64,000 nucleotides of DNA from Devosia sp. Root685 (GCF_001427875.1 NZ_LMHK01000001.1:1242871-1306870); one strand, 5' to 3'. Positions 17,147 to 26,100 are shown, counted from the first letter of the stretch. Numbers and translations are program-made. Notes: generated by a model from the letters alone, not told the origin.

Positions 17147-17623
17147 ATGAGCACCGACAATACTATCGATAGCGAACGCGACCTCGTTCTCACCCGCCTG
17201 ATCGACGCGCCGCCATCAGCGGTTTATCGCTGCTGGACCGATCCGGCGCTGATGGTGAAGTGGTTCGCGCCAAAGCCGTGGAGCACGCCGCGGGCGACTG
17301 TAGACCTCCGTGTAGGTGGCGCCACCGAGGTGGTGATGGCCGACGAGGCGGGCAATGAATATCCTAATCCCGGCCAGTATCTCGAAGTGGTGCCGAACAA
17401 GAAGCTGGTATTTACCGATGCCTATGTCGGCGACTGGAAGCCATCGGGAAAGCCGTTTTTCACCTGCACGCTGACCTTTGAGGATGAAGGCGGCAAGACG
17501 CGCTACACCGCGGTCGCCCGGCACTGGACCAGGGAAGACAAGGAAGGCCACGAGAAGATGGGCTTTCACGAGGGCTGGGGGCTCTGTGCCGCGCAGCTTG
17601 AGGAAGTAGCCAAGGGGCTTTGA
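17147..17623 (+). CDS. AHSA1/SRPBCC-fold protein
   Basis: A 158-residue START-like (SRPBCC) protein of the AHSA1 group. It has the typical N-terminal strand DLVLTRLIDAPPSAVYRCWTD, then MVKWFAPKPW, the late strand RYTAVARHWT, and the C-terminal helix with MGFHEGWGLCAAQLEE. The function of these small hydrophobic-cavity proteins is mostly unknown. The start at 17147 gives the family N-terminus, with GGGAG nearby; the open frame before it is not conserved-looking. It stands alone between murQ and a repeat. Confidence 0.85.
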   Translation: MSTDNTIDSERDLVLTRLIDAPPSAVYRCWTDPALMVKWFAPKPWSTPRATVDLRVGGATEVVMADEAGNEYPNPGQYLEVVPNKKLVFTDAYVGDWKPSGKPFFTCTLTFEDEGGKTRYTAVARHWTREDKEGHEKMGFHEGWGLCAAQLEEVAKGL

Positions 17624-17628
17624 TCTTT

Positions 17629-17752
17629 ACCTCCCCCTGGGGGGAGAGGTCGACGCGAAGCGGCGAGTGAGGGGCCTTTGGTAAGCATCAAGCGAGAGGA
17701 AGGCCCCCTCACCCGGCCCTGCGGGCCGACCTCTCCCCCAAAGGGAGAGGTG
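17629..17752. repeat. Family A-like palindromic element, copy 3
   Basis: Arms ACCTCCCCC...GGGGAGAGGT (17629-17650) and ACCTCTCCCCC...GGGAGAGGT (to 17751) flank inner GAGGGGCCTT / AAGGCCCCCTC arms. It lies between convergent genes and may end both transcripts. Confidence 0.75.
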
Positions 17753-17771
17753 AAAAGGCTCCCCCATCCGC

Positions 17772-18281
17772 CTACCGGCGCGCCAGCAAAATCGACGGCT
17801 TGTCGTGGTAGGAGATTGTCTTCTCTTCCACATATCCCATGCGTTGCGCCAGCCTGAGTGAGGGCGTGTTTTCCGGGTCGATCAGGCAGCAGGTGCGCGC
17901 CATATCTTGCGCATCTGCCCAGGCCAGCAGCGCCGTGAGCGCCTCCACGGCAAGGCCCTGTCCGTGATAGTCGGGATGCAGAACCCAGCCGGCTTCGGGC
18001 TCTTTCAGCGGTGGCTCGATGGTCCGATGAAAATCGGCGAGGCCGAATTCGCCGATCACGCTGCCGGACTGCTTTTCGACCACGGCAAAGTAGCCGTAGC
18101 CGAGCAGGTCCCAATGCCCGGCATAGCGCAGGATGCGCGACCAGACTTCTTCGGGCGTGCTGGGGCGACCGCCGATATAGCGGGTCACTTCAGCATTGCC
18201 CCAAAGCCGGCAGCAGGCCGCGAAATCGGCGACCTGATGGCGGCGGAGGGTTAGCCGCTCGGTTTCCAGAACCGGCGACAT
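17772..18281 (-). CDS. GNAT-family N-acetyltransferase (RimJ/RimL-like)
   Basis: A 169-residue acetyltransferase starting with the usual ETERLTLRRHQVADF. The acetyl-CoA segment is VLHPDYHGQGLAVEALTALLAWA (motif A, core HGQGLAVEA), and ENTPSLRLAQRMGYVEE is the late motif. The substrate is unknown. Its ATG overlaps the stop of the Xaa-Pro peptidase gene by 1 nt (TGATG), so the two are co-translated. Confidence 0.88.
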   Translation of the reverse strand: MSPVLETERLTLRRHQVADFAACCRLWGNAEVTRYIGGRPSTPEEVWSRILRYAGHWDLLGYGYFAVVEKQSGSVIGEFGLADFHRTIEPPLKEPEAGWVLHPDYHGQGLAVEALTALLAWADAQDMARTCCLIDPENTPSLRLAQRMGYVEEKTISYHDKPSILLARR

Positions 18282-19381
18282 CAGCCCGCGGCGACGGCAG
18301 TGCGCGGCATTTCCGAGAAGATTTCGGCTTTGCCGTTGCGGATGATGACAATTTCTTCGAGGCGGAGGCCAAACTTGCCCTGGAGATAAATGCCCGGCTC
18401 GATGGAGAAGACCATGCCTTCGTCGAGCACGGTTTCGCTGGTGCCGGTGATGTAGGGCGCTTCGTGCACGTCGATGCCGAGGCCATGGCCGGTGCGGTGC
18501 AGGAAATTGGGACCGTAGCCGGCGGCGGTGATGACATCGCGCGCAGCCTTGTCGACGTCGCTGGCGACGACGCCGGGTTTTGCAGCGGCAATGGCGGCTT
18601 CCACGGCGCGGTCGATGATCGAGTGGATCTGGCCATACCCCTCGGGCGCTGACTGGAAATAGCCCATACGGGTCATGTCGGACGGGTAACCGTCGAGGCG
18701 GCAGCCGGTGTCGATCAGCACGGCGTCGCCTGATTTAAGCTGGGTCGCGCCGGTGTGGTGGTGCGGGAAGGCGCCGTTGGGACCAAAGCAGACCGAGCAA
18801 AACTCGGTGGTGGCGCCATTGGCCTTGTAGAATTCGCCGATGAAGGTGGCGACGTCGACTTCGGTCATGCCGGGCTTTAGAGCGGCGAAGGCCGCTTCCA
18901 CCGCGCGATCGTTGAGCAGGTGTGCGGCTTTGATCAGCTTGTACTCGGCCTCATCTTTTCGCGAGCGCAGATAGCCGACCGTATCCTGGGTGAAACGGCG
19001 TTTGGCGCCCGGCAGCGCGTCGAGCAGCAGCAGAGCGAAATCGGCGCGCATGGTTTCGTCGAGCACGACCGACGGATTTTCGCGCGAAATCCCGGTTGCT
19101 TCGATCAGTTGTTCCAGCGCGGCGCCCGGGCCCTCGGCATCGGCCCAGGGAAAGAAGGGCAGATCGGTATGCTGGCGCGAGGAATCGACGTTGAGCGAGG
19201 GCATAAGGAAGCCGGCATAGGTCTGGCTGACCAAGAGCATGACGGGGCGTTCGTCGCCATGAGGCGAGAGATCGGCCAGCCAGCGCATGTGGCTCGACGG
19301 GCCGATGGCCACGAGATCGGTTGAGGTCTCGGCCATGCGGCGGCGGAGATTGGCCATGCGGGTGGTGAGCGCGGGGTTCAT
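18281..19381 (-). CDS. M24 Xaa-Pro aminopeptidase-like metallopeptidase
   Basis: A 366-residue M24 peptidase with an N-terminal creatinase-like domain (about 1-130) and a pita-bread catalytic domain. Metal ligands are visible in LIDTGCRLDGYPSDMTR (two Asp; core IDTG and SDMTR), HRTGHGLG (His), SIEPGIY (Glu) and GLRLEEIV (Glu). It would remove N-terminal residues before proline. It is downstream of the peptide-binding protein gene and coupled to the GNAT gene. The ATG at 19381 is preferred over a TTG at 19393. Confidence 0.88.
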   Translation of the reverse strand: MNPALTTRMANLRRRMAETSTDLVAIGPSSHMRWLADLSPHGDERPVMLLVSQTYAGFLMPSLNVDSSRQHTDLPFFPWADAEGPGAALEQLIEATGISRENPSVVLDETMRADFALLLLDALPGAKRRFTQDTVGYLRSRKDEAEYKLIKAAHLLNDRAVEAAFAALKPGMTEVDVATFIGEFYKANGATTEFCSVCFGPNGAFPHHHTGATQLKSGDAVLIDTGCRLDGYPSDMTRMGYFQSAPEGYGQIHSIIDRAVEAAIAAAKPGVVASDVDKAARDVITAAGYGPNFLHRTGHGLGIDVHEAPYITGTSETVLDEGMVFSIEPGIYLQGKFGLRLEEIVIIRNGKAEIFSEMPRTAVAAG

Positions 19382-19416
19382 TGTCGGTCTCAAAACTGGT
19401 TTTGGGCTTTTAAGCC

Positions 19417-19566
19417 CCTCACCCTAACCCTCTTTTTCCAAGGGCTAGGGTGAGGAGCTCTGAGGGAAAATGGGCGGAGCCGGACGGGAGGAGGTGTCCG
19501 GCTCCGCAGGCGGCGACCGAGGGACAATCGCCGCCATTGGTGATCGCGGGGATTTTGGCCCCGCGA
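19417..19566 (-). promoter_or_regulatory. Three stem-loops after the peptide-binding-protein gene
   Basis: The gap between the binding-protein gene and the peptidase gene holds three hairpins. These are CCTCACCCTAACCCT / AGGGCTAGGGTGAGG (19417-19455, one mismatch), CGGAGCCGGAC / GTCCGGCTCCG (19475-19506), and TCGCGGGG / CCCCGCGA (19544-19566). None has a long T-tract on minus. They may stabilise the upstream mRNA and lower read-through. Confidence 0.6.
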
Positions 19567-19576
19567 CCGTATTGGA

Positions 19577-21166
19577 TCAGTTCTTCGTCACGAGACGGTA
19601 GTAGACGAAATCCGAGTTGGAGCCGTTCACATAGCCTTCGACATTGTTGGCCATGCCGATCTGCAGCTCGGCCTGGAACATGATGACGATCGGGCTTTCG
19701 GCCTGAACCTTCTTCTGGAGGTCGATGTAGAGCTCGTTGCGCTTGGCCTGGTCGGGCTCGGCGAGAGCGGCGTTGACTTCGTCGTTCATCTCGGCCGGCA
19801 CGGCCCAGGCGTTACGCCAGGTCGTGGTCGCGGTGTAGTTGTCATCAGCATTGTTCGAATTGTAGGCGAAAGCCTTGGCGTTCGAGTGCGGGTCCATGAA
19901 GTCCGGGCCCCAATAGAGCAGCATGGCCTGGTGGGTACGTTCACGGTACTTGGTGATCACCTGAGCACCGGTGCCGGGCAGGATTTCGAAGTTGATACCG
20001 GCTTCGGCAAAGCCGGCCTGCAGCGACTGGGCAATGTCGGTGAACGGGGTCGAGTTGATCACGTCGAGAGTGACGTTGATCGGGGTCTGGATGCCGGCGT
20101 CAGCCAGGATCTGCTTGGCCTTTTCGACGTCGTAACTATATGGCGTTTCGTCATAGGAGCCGGGGAAACCCTTGGGCCAGAAGGCCTGGTGCTTTTCCAT
20201 CTGGCCCTTGAGGAAGGTCTCGGTCATCCCGTCATAATCGACGAGGTAACGCGCGGCTTCCCACACGGCCGGCGGGGTCAGCGATTCCGTCTTCTGGTTG
20301 AACGAGAGGAAGTGGACGGCAGCCTGCGGGTAGGACTCGACCTTGACCGTATCGGCCGGCAGGCCGGCGATCTGGTCGGGGGTCAGGTTCTTGGCCATAT
20401 CGACATCGCCCGAGGTCAGCAGCAGCTGCTGGGTCGCGGCTTCGGCAACGTGACGGATCAGCACCTGCTTCATGGCCGGAGCGCCATCGAAATAGGTTTC
20501 GTTGGCGGTGAGGCGAACGAGTTCGGCCGGACGGTAGTCGGTCAGCACATAGGGGCCGGAACCGGCCGAGTTGGTGTTGAGCCAGGCATTGCCCCAGTCT
20601 TCGCCTTCAACGTGCTGAGAGACCAGCACTTCGTCGACGATGGCGGCCGGGCGGGCGGCGAGCACGTTCAGCACGAAGGCGGAAGCGAAATCGCCGGTCC
20701 ACTTCACGGTGACGGTATTGCCGTCAACGGTGACCATTTCGTCGATGTTTTCCGGGGTCCAGCCGAGCTGAGTCAGGATGAAAGCCGGGGTCAGATTGAG
20801 CGTGATGACGCGCTTGAACGAATAGTGCACGTCTTCGGCGCGGACCGGATTGCCCGAGGCGAAGGTAGCGCCTTCGCGCATGGTGAAAGTCAGCGACTTG
20901 GCGGCTTCGTCGGCAGTCCATTCCGAAGCAAGGCCGGGGGCGAGAACAGTGGTGTCCTCGGCGGCATACTGCACCAGATGGTCATAGAGGTTGGCGTTGA
21001 TTTCGCCGGCCGAGAATTCATAGGCCTGGGCGGGATCAAGCGCGACGATGTCGTCGATATTCTGAGCGATCACCAGTGCATCGGCTGGGGTCGCGGCGTA
21101 GACGGCGCCAGCTGCCAGCGGCAGACTGAGCGCGGATGCCAAGAGGGCAGCGCGGAAGAGTTTCAT
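19577..21166 (-). CDS. Peptide/nickel-type ABC substrate-binding protein
   Basis: A 529-residue family 5 (DppA/OppA-like) periplasmic binding protein. The Sec signal peptide covers about residues 1-24 (ASALSLPLAAGAVYA). Family marks are the start of the mature fold ALVIAQNIDDIVALDPAQAY, FTMREGATFASGNPVRAEDVHYSFKR (core REGATFASG and AEDV), and SAGSGPYVL. AAAGGAG lies about 8 nt before the ATG at 21166. It overlaps the XRE-cupin regulator by 4 nt and faces away from the permease operon at 21967. The cargo is probably a dipeptide or a related compound. Confidence 0.92.
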   Translation of the reverse strand: MKLFRAALLASALSLPLAAGAVYAATPADALVIAQNIDDIVALDPAQAYEFSAGEINANLYDHLVQYAAEDTTVLAPGLASEWTADEAAKSLTFTMREGATFASGNPVRAEDVHYSFKRVITLNLTPAFILTQLGWTPENIDEMVTVDGNTVTVKWTGDFASAFVLNVLAARPAAIVDEVLVSQHVEGEDWGNAWLNTNSAGSGPYVLTDYRPAELVRLTANETYFDGAPAMKQVLIRHVAEAATQQLLLTSGDVDMAKNLTPDQIAGLPADTVKVESYPQAAVHFLSFNQKTESLTPPAVWEAARYLVDYDGMTETFLKGQMEKHQAFWPKGFPGSYDETPYSYDVEKAKQILADAGIQTPINVTLDVINSTPFTDIAQSLQAGFAEAGINFEILPGTGAQVITKYRERTHQAMLLYWGPDFMDPHSNAKAFAYNSNNADDNYTATTTWRNAWAVPAEMNDEVNAALAEPDQAKRNELYIDLQKKVQAESPIVIMFQAELQIGMANNVEGYVNGSNSDFVYYRLVTKN

Positions 21167-21837
21167 GTGCGTTTCTCCTTTGAAATGACTTTTTTGCGGA
21201 CCGGCTTGTTGACGCCGGTTTTGGGTTTCGCGACCACCGGGCGCGGGGGGCGCGCGGTAGAGCGGAAAAGGGCAAGCGTGCCGGTCCAGAGGAGCTTGGC
21301 AGGCTGATCGGTGTGGTTTGACCACGAATGGGGGCGGTTGCCGCGGAAATGGAGGCTATCGCCTGATTTCATCACCATCTCCTCGCCGTCGAGGCGCTGG
21401 GTGATGGCGCCCTCGAGCACGTAGAGAATTTCCTCGCCCTCGTGGGCAACGGTCTCCGACCGGTAGCCGGGCGGCACGAGCATGATGAAGCTCGAAAGCT
21501 GATTGCCCGGAAAATCGGCGCCAAGGCGCTCGTAGATGATCGAAGAGCCGTCAAGCGAGAAGCGATTGCGCTCCCCTGCCCGCGTCAAGGCATTGTGCGG
21601 CGCGGGGGCTGCGACGAAATACTCTATGGAAACGCCAAGGGCCCGGGCAATCTGGGCGAGCGTGCCGAGCGAGGGCGTGGCATGGTCGCGCTCAACCTGG
21701 CTGAGATAGCCCACCGAAACCTCGGCGGCGGTACCCAGATCCATGAGCGTCATATGCTGCTGACGACGGCGCGCACGAATGAGCGCACCCACTTTCGGGT
21801 GCCCCTGCTCCACATCTGCCAGAGCGCTCTGTGCCAT
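21163..21837 (-). CDS. XRE-cupin transcriptional regulator
   Basis: A 224-residue regulator. An XRE helix-turn-helix occupies about residues 15-72 (VGALIRARRRQQHMTLMDLG, VSVGYLSQVERD, PSLGTLAQIARALGVSIEYF). A cupin domain follows at about 120-195 (HEGEEILYVLEGAI, GDSLHFRGNRPHSW). A lysine/arginine-rich tail ends the chain. The start at 21837 fits the family; upstream in-frame codons run into the divergent promoter. It is the first gene before the peptide-binding protein (ATGA overlap) and probably controls both that unit and the divergent permease operon. Confidence 0.9.
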   Translation of the reverse strand: MAQSALADVEQGHPKVGALIRARRRQQHMTLMDLGTAAEVSVGYLSQVERDHATPSLGTLAQIARALGVSIEYFVAAPAPHNALTRAGERNRFSLDGSSIIYERLGADFPGNQLSSFIMLVPPGYRSETVAHEGEEILYVLEGAITQRLDGEEMVMKSGDSLHFRGNRPHSWSNHTDQPAKLLWTGTLALFRSTARPPRPVVAKPKTGVNKPVRKKVISKEKRT

Positions 21838-21856
21838 CCGTCCCACCAAAATTTTT

Positions 21857-21884
21857 TTGATATAAGCAAAGTTTCTTGTATGGT
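21857..21884 (+). promoter_or_regulatory. Possible promoter of the dipeptide permease operon
   Basis: TTGATA (21857-21862) and TATGGT (21879-21884) are separated by 16 bp in an AT-rich patch between the divergent starts, 83 bp before the GTG at 21967. This is a pattern match only. Confidence 0.35.
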
Positions 21885-21966
21885 GAAAGTGAAATGTGAA
21901 GGTTTTGCAACCCGCAAGAGATTCAGCTTGCGGCAATAAAACCTTGTTCTTGCAAGAGGATTTCGT

Positions 21967-23040
21967 GTGACGACAGAACAGCCCGCACTGACCTCACCAA
22001 CGGGGCCAAATTTATCTGGCAGGCGCGCCAGGCGTCAGGCCACGGCTATTGCCGGCTTCCTCATCACACTTTTCCTCACCTTTTTAGGCCTCCTGGCCAT
22101 CACCTTCTTCATCGGGCGCGTGATCCCGATCGATCCGGTGCTGGCTGTGGTCGGCGACCGCGCAACACAGGCGCAGTATGACGCGGCCAAAATCGCCATG
22201 GGGCTTGATCGGCCGCTTTACGAACAGTTTTTCTCCTATGTGGTGAACGTTTTTACGGGTGACCTCGGACGATCGGTTTCGACCGGCCGCGCCGTTGCCG
22301 ACGATCTCAGCCGGTTTTTCCCCGCAACATTTGAAATGGCGACGCTGGGTATTCTGATCGGCGTCGTCATCGGTGTACCGCTCGGGGTGACCGCTGCGGC
22401 ACGTCAGGGTTCTTGGCTCGATCAGGCCATTCGCGTCGTTGGTCTGCTTGGCTATTCGGTGCCGGCTTTCTGGCTGGGGCTTGTGGGTCTCGCCATCTTC
22501 TATGCGCGGCTGCGCTGGGTTGGTGGACCGGGTCGTCTCGACATTTTCTTTGATGGGCTGGTGACGCCAATCACGGGCATGATCCTGATCGACAGCCTCA
22601 TTCAGGGCGAGTTCGAGATTTTTATGAACGCGCTCTGGCACATCATTCTGCCAGCGTCGGTGCTGGGCTTTTTCAGCCTTGCCTATATCGCTCGCATGAC
22701 GCGCAGTTTTATGCTGGATCAGTTGAGCCAGGAATTCGTCACCACCGCTCGCGTCAAAGGCGTGCCGGAGCGGATCGTCATCTGGCGCCACGCTTTTAAT
22801 CCTATTCGCGTGCCGCTGATTACGGTTATCGGGCTCTCCTATGCCGGCCTTCTCGAAGGTTCCGTGATGATCGAGACGGTGTTCTCCTGGCCCGGCATCG
22901 GCAATTATCTGACGACGGCGCTGCTCAATGCCGACATGAATGCCGTGCTCGGTTCGACGCTGGTGATCGGCGCCGTCTTCATCGTCATCAACAAAGTTTC
23001 GGACGTGCTTTATCGCGTCCTCGATCCGAGGGCACGCTAA
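21967..23040 (+). CDS. Dipeptide-type ABC permease (DppB-like)
   Basis: A 357-residue inner-membrane permease. The first membrane helix is at about 28-52, the periplasmic loop has GLDRPLYEQFFSYV, and about five more helices follow. The ATPase-contact (EAA) loop is EFVTTARVKGVPERIVIWRHAF (core TARVKGVPERIV), and FSWPGIGNYLTTALLNAD marks the family. GTG start with AAGAGGA upstream. Its stop overlaps the next start (TAATG). It is the first gene of an operon with permease, two ATPases and a GAF protein. Confidence 0.93.
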   Translation: MTTEQPALTSPTGPNLSGRRARRQATAIAGFLITLFLTFLGLLAITFFIGRVIPIDPVLAVVGDRATQAQYDAAKIAMGLDRPLYEQFFSYVVNVFTGDLGRSVSTGRAVADDLSRFFPATFEMATLGILIGVVIGVPLGVTAAARQGSWLDQAIRVVGLLGYSVPAFWLGLVGLAIFYARLRWVGGPGRLDIFFDGLVTPITGMILIDSLIQGEFEIFMNALWHIILPASVLGFFSLAYIARMTRSFMLDQLSQEFVTTARVKGVPERIVIWRHAFNPIRVPLITVIGLSYAGLLEGSVMIETVFSWPGIGNYLTTALLNADMNAVLGSTLVIGAVFIVINKVSDVLYRVLDPRAR

Positions 23041-23942
23041 TGACCACTCGCGCCTGGCTTCTCGCCGATTCCCCCACTTCGCGCTGGCAGGCTAATGCCG
23101 GGCGCGCCTATCGGGTGTTCACCGCCCTCCTCCGCAATCCGCTTTCGGTACTGGGCGGGGTCATCATTCTCGTGCTGCTGCTGACGGCGCTGTTTGCGCC
23201 GTGGATCGCGCCGTTTTCGCCAACCGGGCAGAACCTGAGCCAGCGCCTCTTGCCGCCCTCGGGCGTCAACTGGATGGGCACGGATGAGCTTGGCCGCGAT
23301 ATCTTTTCGCGCGTGGTCTGGGGTTCGCAGATTACTCTCACCATCGTCTTGCTGGTGGCGCTGATCTCGGCGCCGCTCGGGCTGCTGATTGGCGCGATTG
23401 CCGGCTACTTTGGTGGCTGGGTCGATAAGATCCTCATGGGCTTTACCGACATCTTCCTGTCGCTGCCCAAATTGATCCTGGCGCTGGCCTTTGTGGCGGC
23501 GCTTGGGCCGGGCATCAACAATGCCATCATCGCCATCGCCGTCACCTCGTGGCCGGCTTATGCCCGCATCGCGCGCGCTGAAACGCTGACCATTCGCAAT
23601 GCCGAATATATCTCGGCGGTGCAGCTGGCCGGGGGCGGGCCGATCCGCGTGATCGTGCAGCACATCCTGCCGCTTTGTACCTCATCGATGATCGTGCGCG
23701 TGACGCTCGATATGGCCGGCGTGATCCTGACCGCAGCGGGCCTCGGCTTCATCGGCCTCGGCGCACAGCCGCCGCTGCCCGAATGGGGCGCGATGATTTC
23801 GCGTGGCCGCACCTTCATTCTCGATCAATGGTGGGTCGCCACCATGCCCGGCTTTGCCATCATCATCGTCTCGCTCGGCTTCTGCTTCCTCGGCGACGGC
23901 CTGCGCGATGTGCTCGACCCCAAGAGCGAGGGCAAGTCATGA
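23040..23942 (+). CDS. Dipeptide-type ABC permease (DppC-like)
   Basis: A 300-residue permease partner of DppB. The N-terminal helix at about 37-57 is followed by the family segment WMGTDELGRDIFSRVVWGSQ. The EAA loop is AEYISAVQLAGGGPIRVIVQHILP (core VQLAGGGPIRVI), and LGFIGLGAQPPLPEWGAM is typical of the C subunits. It overlaps its neighbours by one base at the start and four at the stop, so translation of the operon is tightly linked. Confidence 0.93.
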   Translation: MTTRAWLLADSPTSRWQANAGRAYRVFTALLRNPLSVLGGVIILVLLLTALFAPWIAPFSPTGQNLSQRLLPPSGVNWMGTDELGRDIFSRVVWGSQITLTIVLLVALISAPLGLLIGAIAGYFGGWVDKILMGFTDIFLSLPKLILALAFVAALGPGINNAIIAIAVTSWPAYARIARAETLTIRNAEYISAVQLAGGGPIRVIVQHILPLCTSSMIVRVTLDMAGVILTAAGLGFIGLGAQPPLPEWGAMISRGRTFILDQWWVATMPGFAIIIVSLGFCFLGDGLRDVLDPKSEGKS

Positions 23943-24775
23943 GCGCGCCTCTCCTTGAAGTCGAAAATCTGCGCGTTTCGTTTCCGACGCATTCCGGCCG
24001 CGTCGAGGTCGTGAAAGGGCTCTCCTTCACCCTCGGCCGCGAGCGGTTGGGCATTGTGGGCGAAAGCGGGTCCGGCAAGTCGATGACGGGCCGCTCGATC
24101 CTGAAGCTCATTCGCAAGCCGGGTGAAGTGACCGCCGACAAGCTGCATTTCGATGGGATCGACATTCTCGACCAGAGCGAAAAACAGATGCGCGCCATCC
24201 GCGGCGCCCGCATTTCCATGGTCATGCAGGACCCGAAATTTTCGCTCAACCCGGTGATGACCGTCGGGCAGCAGATCGCCGAAGCGCTGGTGACGCACCA
24301 GAAGCTGGGTCGCAAGGAAGTGCAGCAGCGCATTCTCGACATGCTGACGGCCGTGCGCATCAACGATCCAGAGCGCGTGGCAAAACTCTATCCGCACGAG
24401 GTTTCGGGCGGCATGGGCCAACGCGTCATGATCGCCATGATGCTGATTCCCGAGCCGGAGCTGCTCATCGCCGACGAGCCGACTTCGGCGCTCGACGTTT
24501 CGGTGCAGGCGCAGGTGCTCGACATCATCGATGATCTCGTCACCCGTAAAGGCATGGGCCTGATCCTGATCAGCCACGATCTGGCGCTTGTCAGCCGCTA
24601 TTGCGACCGCATCCTGGTGATGAATTCGGGGCAAGTGGTTGAGGAATGCGCGGCGGGGCAGCTCGATCAGGCGCAGCACCCCTATACGCGCGGGCTGCTG
24701 GCGGCCATGCCAGTGCTGAACGAAACACGCGACGAATTGCCGGTGCTCGACCGGACACAATGGGCGGGCACATGA
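23939..24775 (+). CDS. Dipeptide-type ABC ATPase (DppD-like)
   Basis: A 278-residue ATPase. Walker A is GESGSGKS, the Q-loop segment is SMVMQDPKFSLNP, the signature is VSGGMGQR, Walker B is LLIADEPTSALD, and the switch histidine is in LISHDLALV. The C-terminal oligopeptide-transporter extension is short, with HPYTRGLLAAMP. The ATG at 23939 overlaps the DppC stop (ATGA). A longer frame upstream is antisense-like coding noise in another frame of dppC. Confidence 0.94.
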   Translation: MSAPLLEVENLRVSFPTHSGRVEVVKGLSFTLGRERLGIVGESGSGKSMTGRSILKLIRKPGEVTADKLHFDGIDILDQSEKQMRAIRGARISMVMQDPKFSLNPVMTVGQQIAEALVTHQKLGRKEVQQRILDMLTAVRINDPERVAKLYPHEVSGGMGQRVMIAMMLIPEPELLIADEPTSALDVSVQAQVLDIIDDLVTRKGMGLILISHDLALVSRYCDRILVMNSGQVVEECAAGQLDQAQHPYTRGLLAAMPVLNETRDELPVLDRTQWAGT

Positions 24776-25503
24776 GCGCACTTACCCTCAAAAATCTCGA
24801 CATTTCCTATGGCGACACCAAGGTCGTGCATGGGGTCAACCTTGACGTGCCGGAAGGCGAAAGTTTTGCCCTCGTGGGTGAGAGCGGCTCGGGCAAATCC
24901 ACGATCCTGCGCGCCATTGCCGGGCTCGCACCCGAATGGACCGGCGAGATTTCGGTGCTGGGCACGCCGCGCACCCATCGCGTCGACCGCAATGTGTCGC
25001 GCCAGGTACAGATGGTGTTTCAGGACCCTTATGGGTCGCTGCATCCGCGCAAGACGATCGATTCTGCTCTGTCCGAACCGCTCGCCATCCACGGCATCGG
25101 CAATCGCGACGAACGCGTCGAAGCGGTGCTGAAGCAGGTCGGGCTCGACCAGCGTTTCCGGTTTCGTTTTCCGCACCAGCTTTCCGGCGGCCAGCGGCAG
25201 CGCGTCGCCATTGCACGGGCGCTGATGCTCGAACCCAAAGTGCTGCTGCTCGACGAGCCGACCTCGGCGCTCGACGTTTCGGTGCAGGCGGAAATTCTCA
25301 ATCTGTTGAAGCGCCTGCGCCGGGAACAGAACCTCACCTTCCTGATGGTGACACATAACCTGCCCGTCGTGAGCTTTCTCTGCGACCGCCTCGCCGTGAT
25401 GCGGCATGGCCGGATCGTTGAAATTGCCGATGTCGCCCAGCTCAAGCAGGGCGAACTCAGGGAGCCCTATTCGCGCGAGCTCCTCGCAGCGACGGCCGGC
25501 TAA
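24772..25503 (+). CDS. Dipeptide-type ABC ATPase (DppF-like)
   Basis: A 243-residue ATPase partner. Walker A is GESGSGKST, the Q-loop region is QMVFQDPYGSLHPRKTI, the signature is LSGGQRQR, Walker B is LLLDEPTSALD, and the switch histidine is in MVTHNLPVV. The C-terminal EPYSRELLAAT is the usual end of this subfamily. It starts inside the stop of the DppD gene (ATGA). With DppB, DppC and DppD it makes a complete importer for the binding protein encoded at 19577. Confidence 0.94.
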   Translation: MSALTLKNLDISYGDTKVVHGVNLDVPEGESFALVGESGSGKSTILRAIAGLAPEWTGEISVLGTPRTHRVDRNVSRQVQMVFQDPYGSLHPRKTIDSALSEPLAIHGIGNRDERVEAVLKQVGLDQRFRFRFPHQLSGGQRQRVAIARALMLEPKVLLLDEPTSALDVSVQAEILNLLKRLRREQNLTFLMVTHNLPVVSFLCDRLAVMRHGRIVEIADVAQLKQGELREPYSRELLAATAG

Positions 25504-25529
25504 CAATTTTAGACCAAGGACTTGCCCAT

Positions 25530-26018
25530 ATGACTGACCATTCCGCCGCCCTCGCGGCATTCGATGCTGCCATTGCCGAGACCAAGGGCGTCGAGGCGGC
25601 TTTTGCCGCGCTGCAGACGCTGGCCGAAGCGACGGTTGGCGTGAAGCTTTTCACCTATATGACGGTCGATATGACCAATGAAGTTGCGCGCCGCGCCTAT
25701 ACGAGCGATGCCGCGAGCTATCCGACCTCGGGCACCAAACCGATCCATTATGACGCCTGGTTCGACATCGTGCACAAAGAGCACGCCTATTTCGTCGCCA
25801 ACACGATCGAAGACATCGCCAAGGTGTTTCCCGACTATGAGCTGATCAATTCGCTCGGCTGCCAGTCGGTGGTGAATATGCCGGTGATCCTCGGCGGCGA
25901 ACTGGTGGGCACGGTGAATATGCTGCACGAGACCGGCTACTACACGCCCGAGCGCGTGGCGGAGATCAAGGCGGTGCTGTCGATCCCGGCGAAATTGGCG
26001 GCAGCTGTCGCCTGGTGA
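25530..26018 (+). CDS. GAF-domain protein
   Basis: A 162-residue protein made of a single GAF domain with no output domain. Recognisable parts are VGVKLFTYMTVDM, the central helix region YFVANTIEDIAKVFPDYELINSLGCQS (core DYELINSLGC), and MPVILGGELVGTVNMLHE. A lone GAF protein may bind a small ligand or act as an enzyme. It lies 26 bp after dppF and before a terminator, so it is the last gene of the transporter operon. That suggests a link with the imported compound. Confidence 0.8.
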   Translation: MTDHSAALAAFDAAIAETKGVEAAFAALQTLAEATVGVKLFTYMTVDMTNEVARRAYTSDAASYPTSGTKPIHYDAWFDIVHKEHAYFVANTIEDIAKVFPDYELINSLGCQSVVNMPVILGGELVGTVNMLHETGYYTPERVAEIKAVLSIPAKLAAAVAW

Positions 26019-26042
26019 GATTGAACTTCAGGTAAGAAAAAC

Positions 26043-26072
26043 AAAAGCCCGCGGCGGTTGCTGCGGGCTTTT
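26043..26072 (+). terminator. Terminator of the dipeptide operon (probably bidirectional)
   Basis: The 10-bp stem AAAAGCCCGC / GCGGGCTTTT is followed by TT on plus. On minus it is followed by a T-rich run (TTTTGTTTTTCTT), so it may also stop putA read-through. Confidence 0.9.
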
Positions 26073-26100
26073 TTGTCTCCGTGGTTGCCGTTACCCCCGC

